Source: Tepidimonas sp. UBA997 (lineage in GTDB: Bacteria > Pseudomonadota > Gammaproteobacteria > Burkholderiales > Burkholderiaceae_C). Taken from it: a stretch of DNA of 34,919 bases. The translations under genes and the position numbers were made by a program. The stretch spans positions 3,818-38,736 of the forward strand of contig DBAZ01000077.1 in the NCBI GenBank assembly GCA_002291945.1, read 5' to 3'. Below are positions 14,332 to 23,900 of the stretch, one piece after another. Under the pieces are notes generated by a model. The model was not told the DNA's origin, made no database searches, and was given only the letters and a program-made list of their open reading frames with translations. Every line of letters begins with the position of its first letter. The stretch's first letter is position 1.

Positions 14332-15403
14332 GCCCGGATGATAGCGGTTTGGCGGGCTTGGCGGCGGGTGTCATGGGGGTCGGCAAGGCGGCCTCCAGCG
14401 CAGGCCAGAAGGCCGATTCCAGCGTCTGCAGCAAAGGTACGGCCCACACGCGGCGCACGAGGCCGGGATGTGCGTGACAGGCGGGGAAAAGCTTGACGGC
14501 GTCTTTTTCGGTGCAGAGCCAGGTGATGTCGGCCGGGTGACTGAGCAAGGCGGCCAGCAGCGTGGAGGCATCGGCATGGTCGGGCAGGGGTAAGGGGTAC
14601 GTAATCCGCACCCCACCCAGGGTATGCAACATGTCGAAAAACGCCTGCGGCTGGGCAATGCCGGCGCATGCGCCCACAACAGAAACGTCACGCAGGGCGG
14701 TCAGCGATTGCGATTCACCCGCCGCGTTGTAAACCTCGGGGGACAAGGCACGCCCTGCCGAGAACACGGGCCACGGGCAGGTCATTCGTGGGCCAGGAGC
14801 GGTTTGCACCACCAGCATGGGGCCCGAGCCCCAGGGCAGGGCAGGCCAGGGTTCACGCAGCAGGCCAGCAGGCAGCAGCCAGCCGTTGCCCACGCCACGG
14901 GCGTCAAACACAACCACCGTGACATCACGGGCCAGCGCCCAGTGTTGCATGCCGTCGTCGCTGACGATGAGGTTGACCTGCGGATGGCGGGCCAACAAGA
15001 TGCGGGCCGCCTCCACGCGGCGGCGCCCCACCACCACGGGTACGGCGGTGGTGTGCGCCAGCAGCAATGGTTCGTCACCCGTGGCCGCCGGGTCACTGTG
15101 GGGGAGAACCTCCAGCGCTTGCGCACCCTGCCGACCATGCCCTCGAGAGACGATACCCGGCCGCCAGCCTTGTGCTTGAAGGTGGCGAACCAGTTCCACC
15201 ACGGTGGGGGTCTTGCCTGCCCCCCCCACCACCACATTCCCGACCACGATCACCGGTACATGAAGCTTGTCGCTGCGCCGGATGCCCGATTGGTACAACG
15301 CAGTACGGACCCGCCACAGTGCACCATAGACCCAAGACACCGGCCAAAGCGCACAGGCCAGCAGCCCACGCTCGGACCAGGCGGCCTGCAGACGCGAGGC
15401 CAT
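14312..15403 (-). CDS. lpxK: Tetraacyldisaccharide 4'-kinase (lipid A kinase)
   Basis: Phosphorylates the 4' position of tetraacyldisaccharide-1-phosphate to give lipid IVA, the acceptor for WaaA. The 363-aa protein has an N-terminal amphipathic/membrane region (LLACALWPVSWVYGALW) and the family Walker A VVGNVVVGGAGKTP at 53-66. SDDGMQHWALARD is the catalytic/Walker B-like stretch. The start MASRLQAAWSERG at 15401-15403 is 13 bp after the exbD stop and fits the LpxK N-terminus. The ATG at 15445 would overlap exbD by 29 bp. No good Shine-Dalgarno is visible for either choice, so coupling to exbD is likely. Confidence 0.95.
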   Translation of the reverse strand: MASRLQAAWSERGLLACALWPVSWVYGALWRVRTALYQSGIRRSDKLHVPVIVVGNVVVGGAGKTPTVVELVRHLQAQGWRPGIVSRGHGRQGAQALEVLPHSDPAATGDEPLLLAHTTAVPVVVGRRRVEAARILLARHPQVNLIVSDDGMQHWALARDVTVVVFDARGVGNGWLLPAGLLREPWPALPWGSGPMLVVQTAPGPRMTCPWPVFSAGRALSPEVYNAAGESQSLTALRDVSVVGACAGIAQPQAFFDMLHTLGGVRITYPLPLPDHADASTLLAALLSHPADITWLCTEKDAVKLFPACHAHPGLVRRVWAVPLLQTLESAFWPALEAALPTPMTPAAKPAKPLSSGHGHQTS

Positions 15404-15416
15404 CGAAGGCGGCCGG

Positions 15417-15842
15417 TCACTGCCCACGTGGCTGCTGGGTGGCAAAGGTGATCTGATTCAGCCCAGAGCGGCGAGCAGCATCCATCACATTGACCACGGC
15501 CTGGTGGGTGGCTGCGGCGTCGGCGCTGATGATCACAACAGCGTCGTGCTGGCCTTGGGCGGCTTGCTGCAAGGCGCGGACCAGCAGATCCACGCCCGAG
15601 CCTTCCAGCAGGTGGCCGGCTACGGCGTAGCGCCCGTCCTGGGCCACGGAAACCACGATCTCGTGCGGGGATTGCTGGGGTTGCTCGGCATCGGCCACCG
15701 GCAATTTGACCTTCAGTTCGGTATATCGGCTGAATGTGGTGGTGAGCATGAGGAAGATCAGCACCACCAGCAAGATGTCGATGAACGGAATAAGGTTGAC
15801 TTCAGGTTCTTCCTGGGTTCTTTGGCGAAACTGGATGGCCAT
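15417..15842 (-). CDS. exbD: ExbD/TolR-family proton-channel subunit
   Basis: A 141-aa inner-membrane protein with one N-terminal transmembrane helix (about 17-38, VNLIPFIDILLVVLIFLMLTTTF). It includes the essential channel aspartate D22. The remainder is a periplasmic domain with the ExbD/TolR fold (DAVVIISADAAATHQAVV). With ExbB it forms a proton-driven motor that normally energises TonB or Tol-like partners. No tonB or receptor gene is in view. It lies 16 bp after exbB and 13 bp before lpxK; this exbBD-lpxK linkage is, from general knowledge, common in betaproteobacteria. Confidence 0.93.
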   Translation of the reverse strand: MAIQFRQRTQEEPEVNLIPFIDILLVVLIFLMLTTTFSRYTELKVKLPVADAEQPQQSPHEIVVSVAQDGRYAVAGHLLEGSGVDLLVRALQQAAQGQHDAVVIISADAAATHQAVVNVMDAARRSGLNQITFATQQPRGQ

Positions 15843-15858
15843 GGTTCAGGGCTCCCTT

Positions 15859-16494
15859 TCAGCGGCGCAGCGTCAGCAAATGGTGGGTGAAACGTTCGAC
15901 GCTCACTTCCATCTGCAGAAGGTAGGCCTCAGCGCGGTAGCGGAAATAGCGCCAGAAGATCAGGGCAGGAATGGCCACGATGAGACCGAAGGCGGTGCTG
16001 TAAAGGGCAATCGAGATGCCCCGGGCCAGTTGCTCGGGGTTGCCACCACCGGGCGTCAGCCCACCGGCGCCGGCCTGGGAGCCGAAAATCTCGATCATCC
16101 CGATCACCGTGCCTAACAGACCAATCAGGGGGGCCGCCGATGCGATGGTTGCCAGGGCGCCCAGATATTTGTGCAACTGGGCGGCCGCCATCCTCCCGGC
16201 AGACTCCAGGCTCGCCCTCAATTCCGCTTCCGTGGCTGATGGGTTGTGGTTCAGCGTCCGAAAGCCAGAAGCCAGCAGTTCACCCAGCACTGAGTTTTCA
16301 GCCAGTTGTGCCACCACCACCGGAGGCGGGACGCCCTGACGAGAGGCCATGATGGCTTCATCCACCAGGTCCGGGGGGGCCACTTTGGCGGCTTTCAGGC
16401 TGATCAATCGTTCAATGACCAATGCCAGACCGATGATGGAACAGGCAATGAGAGGCCAGATCGGCCAACCGGCGGCTTGTATGATCGAAAACAA
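15859..16494 (-). CDS. exbB: ExbB/TolQ/MotA-family proton-channel subunit
   Basis: A 211-aa inner-membrane protein with three hydrophobic helices (about 7-29, 113-135 and 157-180). The family core ASAAPLIGLLGTVIGMIEIF is followed by GISIALYSTAFGLIVAIPAL. It pairs with ExbD. The start codon is TTG at 16492-16494: the frame closes upstream at a TGA with no ATG or GTG between, and GAGGAG at 16501-16506 gives ideal six-base spacing. It is first in the exbB-exbD-lpxK-trm112-kdsB operon, divergent from xseA. No Fur-box-like sequence was seen upstream. Confidence 0.93.
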   Translation of the reverse strand: MFSIIQAAGWPIWPLIACSIIGLALVIERLISLKAAKVAPPDLVDEAIMASRQGVPPPVVVAQLAENSVLGELLASGFRTLNHNPSATEAELRASLESAGRMAAAQLHKYLGALATIASAAPLIGLLGTVIGMIEIFGSQAGAGGLTPGGGNPEQLARGISIALYSTAFGLIVAIPALIFWRYFRYRAEAYLLQMEVSVERFTHHLLTLRR

Positions 16495-16535
16495 TGCAGA
16501 CTCCTCGCTCTCGGGCGGTAGCTCACGGATGAGTC

Positions 16536-16564
16536 ATTATGGCGCAGCCGATGATCGTTTCTTG
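16536..16564 (-). promoter_or_regulatory. Weak candidate promoter for exbB
   Basis: The minus strand carries CATAAT (16536-16541) with CAAGAA 17 bp upstream (16559-16564). The -35 is poor. It would give a leader of about 35 nt before the TTG start. Confidence 0.3.
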
Positions 16565-16573
16565 CAGTCATGC

Positions 16574-16582
16574 TGTGGATAA
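16574..16582. promoter_or_regulatory. Perfect DnaA-box-like 9-mer
   Basis: TGTGGATAA is the exact complement of the consensus DnaA box TTATCCACA. It lies in the 281-bp exbB/xseA intergenic region, next to an AT-rich tract at 16650-16685. It is a single copy, so this is not an origin; a regulatory or titration site, or chance, is possible. Confidence 0.4.
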
Positions 16583-16775
16583 CTTTGTGTGTAACAGGGT
16601 AGTCGGTGGCCTCCCAGGTGACGATGGGCCAGGGGTAGTGCACAAGGTTGCTTTTTGTGATGTAAAAAATTCAATGAAATCAAATGGTTGGTGTAGATTC
16701 GCTTATTGGACGCATCTTGGCGTCCTGACAACCGAACCGTCAATATGATGTGGACATTTGTAGCCGATTGATCCC

Positions 16776-18077
16776 ATGATGACCGAATCGAACCGCCTAT
16801 GGCCCGCCAGTGAACGCCCCGTTTGGGGGGTGGGTGCACTGCTCAATGCCCTAGCTGACACCTTGCAGGCCCGATTCAACCCGGTTCGTGTGAGGGGGGA
16901 GGTTTCGGGTTTTTCGAGAGCTGCCAGCGGGCATTGCTACTTTTCTCTGAAGGATGCACAGGGTCAGCTCCGTTGTGCCCTGTTTCGGCGTGCGGCGATG
17001 CATCCATCGATGGACTGGCGTGACGGCCTGCTGGTGGAGGTTGCAGGGCGGCTGGATGTGTACGGCCCTCGTGGCGAACTGCAATTGATTGTCGAGGCGG
17101 CGCAGGGGGCGGGGCAGGGGGACTTGTTCGAGCAGTTCATGCGATTGAAGGGGGTATTGGAGGCCGAAGGTTGTTTTGACCCGACACGCAAGCGCCCACA
17201 GCCTGCCTACCCTGCCAGCATCGCCGTGGTCACCTCGTTGGATGCCGCTGCCTTGCGTGACGTGGCCACGACCTTGCGCAGGCGCGTGCCCCACCTGCCC
17301 GTACGGGTGTTTCCCTCGCCGGTACAAGGTGAGGCGGCACCAGCAGCGCTGTGCGATGCTCTGGAACGAGCCTATCGAAGCTATCGGGAAACGGGGCAAG
17401 GCGAGGTGTTGTTGCTGGTGCGTGGAGGTGGCTCGCTGGAAGACCTCTGGGCGTTCAACAGCCCGCTGCTGGTCCGCAAGATCATGGAAGCACCCATGCC
17501 CGTGATCTGCGGTGTGGGGCACGAGACGGACTTTACGCTTGCCGACTTGACCGCCGACGTGCGGGCTCCCACGCCGACTGCAGCGGCCGAGCTGTGTGCG
17601 CCGTCTCGCGAGTCGCAACACCAGGCCTTGGAGGCGATGCAACGGTTGCTGAGTCACCGGACGCAACGCCAGTGGAGCCAGCAGGCGCAGCGCATCGATC
17701 GGCTGGCCGCGCAGTTGGGTCGCCCCATGGAACGGTTGAGCCGCGAGCGGGAGCGCTTCTGGGTCTTCGCTCACCGCATGCAGCAGGCTCTGCAGCGGCG
17801 CAGCGATCACGGTGCGCTACGCTTGCAACAATGGCCAGCGGATTTTCACGCGGCCGGCCAGCGTCATCTGAAACGCCAACACGATCATCTGGCGCACATG
17901 GAAGCCCGGCTTCGGCTGCTGGACCCGATGCAGGTGTTGCAACGTGGCTACGCCCTGCTGACGGACGAATACGGTCATGCAGTGACTTCGGTCAGGCAGC
18001 TGACCCCTAGCCAGCACGTGGTGGCCCAACTGGCCGACGGACAAGCCGATTTGACCGTGAAGTCATTGGGGGTCTGA
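16776..18077 (+). CDS. xseA: Exodeoxyribonuclease VII large subunit
   Basis: Catalytic subunit of ExoVII, which degrades single-stranded DNA from both ends in the cytoplasm. The product is 433 aa. An N-terminal OB-fold (VRVRGEVSGFSRAASGHCYFSLKD) comes first, then the nuclease core with RGGGSLEDLWAFN, VICGVGHETDFTLADLTADVRAPTPTAAAE and a coiled-coil-rich C-terminal region, ending near LQRGYALLTD. Two ATG codons at 16776 and 16779 are equivalent candidates; no strong ribosome binding site is seen. A TATGAT at 16744-16749 may be its -10. sodB follows 55 bp downstream. Confidence 0.96.
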   Translation: MMTESNRLWPASERPVWGVGALLNALADTLQARFNPVRVRGEVSGFSRAASGHCYFSLKDAQGQLRCALFRRAAMHPSMDWRDGLLVEVAGRLDVYGPRGELQLIVEAAQGAGQGDLFEQFMRLKGVLEAEGCFDPTRKRPQPAYPASIAVVTSLDAAALRDVATTLRRRVPHLPVRVFPSPVQGEAAPAALCDALERAYRSYRETGQGEVLLLVRGGGSLEDLWAFNSPLLVRKIMEAPMPVICGVGHETDFTLADLTADVRAPTPTAAAELCAPSRESQHQALEAMQRLLSHRTQRQWSQQAQRIDRLAAQLGRPMERLSRERERFWVFAHRMQQALQRRSDHGALRLQQWPADFHAAGQRHLKRQHDHLAHMEARLRLLDPMQVLQRGYALLTDEYGHAVTSVRQLTPSQHVVAQLADGQADLTVKSLGV

Positions 18078-18132
18078 TGGCTTGCCTACAATGGTCGGGT
18101 CATTGACTCAACCACTGGAAGGAACATCACCC

Positions 18133-18714
18133 ATGCAACACACCCTGCCGGCCCTGCCTTACGCCATTGACGCGCTGGAACCCCACTACTCCCGCGAAAC
18201 GCTGGAGTTCCATCACGGCAAGCACCACAACGCCTATGTGGTGAACCTCAACAACCTGCAACAAGGCACCGAATTCGAGAGCATGGACCTGGAGTCCATC
18301 GTCAAGCAGTCCAGCGGCGGCATCTACAACAACGCGGCCCAGATCTGGAACCACACCTTTTTCTGGAACTGCATGAAGCCCAACGGCGGCGGCGAACCCA
18401 CTGGGGCCTTGGCCGCCGCCATCGCCGCCAAGTGGGGCAGCTATGCCGCGTTCAAGCAAGCCTTCGTCAAGAGCGCGGTGGGCAACTTCGGCTCCGGCTG
18501 GACCTGGCTGGTGCAAAAGGCCGATGGCTCGGTGGACATCGTCAACATGGGTGCGGCAGGCACTCCGCTGACCACCGGCGACAAGCCGCTGCTGACGGTG
18601 GATGTGTGGGAACACGCCTACTACATCGACTACCGCAACCTGCGCCCCAAGTTTGTCGAAACCTTCCTCGACAAGCTGGTCAACTGGTCGTTTGCCGAAG
18701 CCAACTTCGCCTGA
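18133..18714 (+). CDS. sodB: Iron superoxide dismutase
   Basis: Converts superoxide to oxygen and hydrogen peroxide in the cytoplasm. The product is 193 aa. Metal ligands are H27, H74 (in IWNHTFFW), D157 and H161 (DVWEHAYYIDY). AAQIWNHTFFWNCMKPNGGG favours iron over manganese. The start MQHTLPALPY at 18133 is the family beginning and has GGAAGGAA upstream near 18117-18124. The gap to xseA contains a possible TACAAT -10 at 18087-18092. The gene converges on hpnE with 16 bp between stops. Confidence 0.97.
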   Translation: MQHTLPALPYAIDALEPHYSRETLEFHHGKHHNAYVVNLNNLQQGTEFESMDLESIVKQSSGGIYNNAAQIWNHTFFWNCMKPNGGGEPTGALAAAIAAKWGSYAAFKQAFVKSAVGNFGSGWTWLVQKADGSVDIVNMGAAGTPLTTGDKPLLTVDVWEHAYYIDYRNLRPKFVETFLDKLVNWSFAEANFA

Positions 18715-18730
18715 TGGATTCGCGCCCCCT

Positions 18731-20110
18731 TCATGGGGCCGGTTCAGCGGCGGCGTGTCCGTGCATCTCTACCCAGTCTGCGGCAGCGAGCCCACTGCGT
18801 ACGGCAGCTTCCAGCGTTGCCGGGTATGGGCTTTCGATGTAGTCGCCCGCAGCGGTCAGGCCTGCAGCCACCTGCAGGGTTGGGCGTTGCAGGCCGGGTG
18901 AGCAGACGAAGGTGGCCTGTTTTTCAATCAGGGTCTTGACGACCTGCGGCGATCGGATGCCCAGTTGCTCCTGAGCTTGATCGCACACAGCCCGTTCCAG
19001 CGCCTCCCGATCCAGTCGGCAAGCGCTGGCCACCAGAGCCACCCGTGGCTGGGCCGAGCGGCTGCATCGAGCAGCAGAGCCGCTCGAACCCGGATGCAAA
19101 AAGGCGAACTGGGCGGGCTCTTGGGCATGGCGGCTGCGCAAGGCCAGCATCGGGTATTGTCCCGGCCAGCCCTGGGGTAAATCGCCTTGCAGGTAAACCG
19201 TGGCGATGGCTTCGTGCCTCAGCTGGCTCGCCACCCAAGCCCATGTGGTCGCGCTCGATTCAGCCAGGCGGGAGACCATTTGAGCGGCAGCCGTGGGGTG
19301 CGTGGCCAGAATCACATGATCGTATGTGCCGTCCAAAGAAGGGGTGATGACCCTCCACTGATGACCGTGGCGCGATAGCCCGCTGACCCGCTGACCTGGA
19401 TGAAGCTGGGCACCACGCGCCAGCAGCCAATGAACCGCAGCGTCGGGGAAAAGCCTGCCCAGATCGGCGTTGGGCACCAGCAGTTGCGATGACCGCCACG
19501 GTGGGGTTCCCGCGCCAAGCAGGGCGTCCCGCAGCACATTCAGAAACACCTGCCCACTGGCGTGGTGGGCCAACGTGTTCAGAGCGGCCACGCACAGCGG
19601 TTCGATCAGGTCTTCGTGTACGCGTTGTGTGACACCTTCGCACAGGCTGGCAACTGTTTCTTCGGGCAAACACTGAAAGCCTTGGCGTTGCCAGCGTCGG
19701 GCCGCCTGGATGAACGACCACCGGTCTGTCCACGTCCAACCCGATGCACGTATCACAGATGCCAAGGTGTCCAGCGGGGTCGGCCAGCGCCTGGCCCAAG
19801 CGGGCGTGTAAAGTCCGGTGCCGTCGGCGAAGCGTAAGTCCAGCGGCATGGGCAGTAGCACCGACTCAAGGGACACGCCCACCTGACGCATCAGCCCGAG
19901 CGTGGCGGTGTAGGCCCCAATGAGGATGTGCTGCCCGTTGTCCAGTGTGAGGGGCGCATTGCCAGCGGGGTGGAGGGCGACTCGACGTGCTCGACCACCC
20001 CATTGGCGTGAGGCCTCGAACACATGCACAGCGTGGCCGCGCTCCACAGACCGCACGGCAGCCGCCAACCCGGCCCAGCCCGCGCCAATCACAGCCACTT
20101 TGAGGCTCAC
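18731..20110 (-). CDS. hpnE: Hydroxysqualene dehydroxylase
   Basis: FAD-dependent enzyme reducing hydroxysqualene to squalene, the last step of the HpnCDE route. The product is 459 aa. The Rossmann motif is VAVIGAGWAGLAAAV near residue 5, with EASRQWGGRARR completing the FAD fold and DNGQHILIGAY as a family signature. A C-terminal TAAGDYIESPYPATLEAAVRSGLAAAD closes the flavin domain. The start is GTG (20108-20110), overlapping the hpnD stop as GTGA, so it is coupled to hpnD. It is last in the five-gene hpnC/adaptor/RND/hpnD/hpnE operon. Confidence 0.93.
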   Translation of the reverse strand: MSLKVAVIGAGWAGLAAAVRSVERGHAVHVFEASRQWGGRARRVALHPAGNAPLTLDNGQHILIGAYTATLGLMRQVGVSLESVLLPMPLDLRFADGTGLYTPAWARRWPTPLDTLASVIRASGWTWTDRWSFIQAARRWQRQGFQCLPEETVASLCEGVTQRVHEDLIEPLCVAALNTLAHHASGQVFLNVLRDALLGAGTPPWRSSQLLVPNADLGRLFPDAAVHWLLARGAQLHPGQRVSGLSRHGHQWRVITPSLDGTYDHVILATHPTAAAQMVSRLAESSATTWAWVASQLRHEAIATVYLQGDLPQGWPGQYPMLALRSRHAQEPAQFAFLHPGSSGSAARCSRSAQPRVALVASACRLDREALERAVCDQAQEQLGIRSPQVVKTLIEKQATFVCSPGLQRPTLQVAAGLTAAGDYIESPYPATLEAAVRSGLAAADWVEMHGHAAAEPAP

Positions 20111-20973
20111 AGCCGACCCAGTGCCTGCACTTTCCAGGCCAGCCAGAACTTGCGCAGCGGCGTCAGGCTGACCCGCTGGCTCAGCACCAGATGCGGGTCA
20201 CGGGCGATTTCACGCAGCAGGGTGCGGTAAATGCTGGCCATCATCAGCCCCGGCTTCTGGGCGCGCCGGTCGGCGGCTGGCAACATGGCCAGCGCTTCGT
20301 CGTAGCAGGCCAGTGCGCGCTGGATCTGGTGCTGCATCAACGCTTCGAAGCGCTGGCCAAAGCTGGCGTCGCTGGCTTGGCCGCGCTTGAGCAGTTCATG
20401 GGCCTTGACGTCGAAGCGCTGCAACTCGTTGACTGGCAGGTAGATGCGCCCACGCACGGCGTCTTCGCCGACATCGCGGATGATGTTGGTGAGCTGCAAG
20501 GCCAGCCCCAGCCGATGCGCGTAGCTGGTGGTGGCCGGGTCGGTCTGCCCGAAAATGCGCGCCGCCACTTCGCCTACCACACCGGCGACCCGGTGACAGT
20601 ATTGCTGCAGGTTGAGGTAGTCGAGGTAGCGGGACTGCTCCAAGTCCATCTGGCAGCCTTCGATCACCTGCAGCAGCGGATCGGCGGCAATGCCATAAAC
20701 GCTTAAGTGCGGCTGCAAGGCCAGCAAAGCCGGGTGTTCGGGTGGCCCGAGCTGGCCATCGAAACAACGCGCCACCTGGTGGCGCCACCAGTTGAGCTTG
20801 GCTTGTGCCACGCTGGGGTCGTGGACCTCGTCCACCACGTCGTCGATCTCGCGGCAGTAGGCATAAAAGGCCGTGATGGCGGCCCGCCGTGACGGGGGTA
20901 AAAACAAAAAGGCGTAATAAAAGCTGCTGCCCGAGGCGGCAGCTTTGTGCTGCACGTAGGCGGCGGGGGTCAT
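20107..20973 (-). CDS. hpnD: Presqualene diphosphate synthase
   Basis: Condenses two farnesyl diphosphates to presqualene diphosphate. The 288-aa product has the squalene/phytoene synthase fold. The first Asp-rich motif is REIDDVVDE (D44, D45, D48). The second is LTNIIRDVGEDAVRGRIYLP. A substrate-binding GVVGEVAARIFG segment lies between them. The start MTPAAYVQHKAA at 20971-20973 overlaps the RND permease stop as ATGA; the longer open frame upstream lies inside that gene. Placement directly after a pump gene, with overlap, is unusual. Confidence 0.93.
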   Translation of the reverse strand: MTPAAYVQHKAAASGSSFYYAFLFLPPSRRAAITAFYAYCREIDDVVDEVHDPSVAQAKLNWWRHQVARCFDGQLGPPEHPALLALQPHLSVYGIAADPLLQVIEGCQMDLEQSRYLDYLNLQQYCHRVAGVVGEVAARIFGQTDPATTSYAHRLGLALQLTNIIRDVGEDAVRGRIYLPVNELQRFDVKAHELLKRGQASDASFGQRFEALMQHQIQRALACYDEALAMLPAADRRAQKPGLMMASIYRTLLREIARDPHLVLSQRVSLTPLRKFWLAWKVQALGRL

Positions 20974-23900
20974 GCCAGCGACTCCCGCTTCAGCGCCCAC
21001 CTGGCACGGCGGCGCGTGAAGCAGTGAAACAGCAGCGGCACCACGAACAGCGTCAGCAGGGTCGAGACCGCCAGCCCCCAGACGATGCTGGCGGCCACCG
21101 GGCCCCATAGCAGGCTCTGGCCACCCAGCCCGAAGGCCAGCGACGACAGGCCGCCGATGGTGGTCAGGCTGGTGATGAGCACCGGGATCACACGGCGGCG
21201 TGCGGCGTAGATCGTGGCACCGATCACGCTCATGCCCGATGCGAGCCGGTCATTGGCGGCTGCAATCAGCACGATGGCCGAGTTCACCGCAATGCCGCTG
21301 AGTGCAATCACGCCGTACAGCGTGTAGAGCGACAAGGGGTTGCCCGAAATCGCCAGCCCAAAGGCAACGCCGGCGAACGCCAGCGGCACCGACACCAGCA
21401 CCATCAGCGGCTGGAAGTAGCTGCGGAACTGGGCCGCCAGAATCAGGTAAATCAGCCCGACGCCGAGCAGGAACAGCACTTGCATGGCTGCCAGACTTTC
21501 ATGGATGTCCTCCAGCTCGCCCGAGAAGTCGAGGTCGATGCCCGGATGCTGGGCGCGGATGGCTTCCCACCCGGCCAGGATCCGTTCGTTGGCCACGGTG
21601 GTGTCGGTTTGCGTCCGGTCCAGGTTGGCTTCGACGGTGATGGTGCGGCGCAGGTTGTAGTGGCGGATGATGCCGCGGCTGGCCACCACTTCCACGTCCA
21701 CCAACTGACCCAGACGGGTGATCTGGCCGTTGGGCAAGGCAATCGGCTGGTCGAGCAACGCGGCCGGCTCTTGGCTCAAGTCCAGCGCCGCCGCGTTGCG
21801 TACCCGTAGCTCGATCTTGTCGCCCAGGTCGCGGGTGAAGGCCACGCTTTCGCCATCGACCGCCAGCCGGACGATGCGCGCCACCTGCTGCGCATTCAGC
21901 CCCATGTCGCGCATGGCTTGTTGGTTCAGGGTGAGTTGCAGTTGCGGGCGGCCAGGCAGGTTGTCGTCCTGCACGTCCTTCGTTCCGGGTATGGACGCGA
22001 CGATTGCCTTGACGGCATCGGCGGCGGCCTGGATGCGGTCGAAGTCGTCCCCGCGCACCCGCACGGCGATGGCCTTGCCGGCGGGGGGGCCACCGGTCAG
22101 GATGGTGAAGCTCTTGAGTCCGGGCGTGGGCATGGATTCGATGTCGGTGCGCATCGCCTCCACCACCTCCTGCACCTCGCGCGCCTCGTCACCTCTCGGG
22201 TTGAGCGAAACGAACACCTGGCCGAACTGGTCGCCATGAATCGGTTCGGTGTCGGTGAATTTCAAGCCCGCCGTGGACATCACGGCACGCGCCTCGTGGC
22301 CTTCTTCGGCTAGGCCGATACCCCGCAAATGGTGCCGCACCACGGCTTCCACCGCTTCGGTGGCAGCCAGCGTGTCCTCCAGCGTGGCGCTGGCTGGCAT
22401 ATCGACGTTGACGTAGAAGGCGCGTACCGGGTCGAAAGCAAAAAACTGCACCCGCACCATGCCGGTGGCAAGCAGGGCAATCGCCAGCGCCACCACCCCC
22501 AGGCCCAGCACCCCGAAACGCCAAGGTCGCCGCAGCACATACACCAGCGCCTGCGCATAGCGCAAGCGTATGCTCCGGTTGAAGCCGTTGCGCCACTGCT
22601 GCATGCGGGAAGGCCGGTCCAAGCGCACACCGACGATGCTGGTGTGTACCGGCATCATCCAGAACGCCTGGATGAGGGACATCAGCAGCGCCACCGTCAC
22701 CACGAAGGGAATCACGAACATGAACTTGCCCACAATGCCGGGCAGCAGCATCAGGGGCAGAAAGGCCGCCAGCGTGGTGGCCACCGAGGCCAGCACCGGT
22801 TTCCAGACCTCGACGATGCCTTCCAGGCTGGCCTGCAGCACCCGGGCCCCGCGCTCCATGCGGTAGTAAATCGATTCCACCACCACCACCGCGTTGTCCA
22901 CCAACATGCCCAGCGCAATCACCACGCCCAGCAGCACCGACACATTGACGGTGTAGCCCAGCGGTGCCAGCAAGGCGAAGGTGCCCATGAGCGAAAACGG
23001 AATGCCCAGCGCTACCAGCACCCCGATGCGCCAGCCCAGAAACACCCAGCATACGGCCAGCACCAGCAAAATGCCGTAGAAGGCGTTGGTTTGCATGACG
23101 CCGATGGCTTCGCGGGTCGGGATGGTCTGGTCGTCTGTCAGGGCCAACTCCAGGCCCTGCTCGGCCAAGATGGGATTTTGTTGCTCGATGTAGTCGCGCA
23201 GCCGGTCCACCAGCTCCAGCGTGTTGATGCGGGCCTTTTTGGTGACGGCCATAGAAATGGCCGGGCGGCCAGCGGATGACGCCAGTTGCGAGGCGGGAGC
23301 CCGCGCCCTCTCGATGCGGGCCACCTCACCGAGCCTGGCCCCGTAGCCCGGGCGACTCGATGAAGTCACCGGCAGGGTTTCCAGCTTGGCCGGGTCCACC
23401 TGCACCCCCCTCAGGGTCACGGACCAGGCGCCATCCTCGGTTTTGAGTGTGCCCGCCGACGTGTCGCGCCACCAGGCACGCAGGGCATCGGCCACGTCGG
23501 CAGTGGTGAGGTGGCGGGCCGCCAGCGCCGCCGCATCTGGGCTGACCAGGATTTCCGGGTCACGCAGACCGGACGCGAATACCTGATCCACCCCGCCCAT
23601 GCGCTCCAGGTCCGACTTGATGCGCCGGGCATGGACCCGCAGCGTTTCGTCGTCGGCCTGCCCCATGAGCCGGATCGAGGCGGTCGGGAAGCCGTTCGAG
23701 GTGGTGATTTCCATGACCCGCGGCTCGGTGGCCTCGCTGGGCAGTTCGCTGGCGGCTTTGTTCTGGATTTCCCGGCGCAGGTCGTTCATGCGCTTGTCGA
23801 AAGTGCGCTCGTCGATCTCCCGAAACCGCACCAGCATGCTGGAGACGCTCTCGCGCGAATTGGAGCTGACGAAGCGGATGTCGGCCACGCCCTGAATGGC

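Noticed and set aside
16495..16560. Fur box upstream of exbB
   Set aside because: No sequence close to the GATAATGATTATC-type repeat was found, so iron control is not supported.
16495..16775. Replication origin in the exbB/xseA region
   Set aside because: Only one DnaA box is present, with no cluster, no dnaA or dnaN nearby and no 13-mer series.
18715..18745. Terminator between convergent sodB and hpnE
   Set aside because: GCCCC/GGGGC can pair (18724-18739), but the stem is five bases, overlaps the hpnE end and has no T-run.
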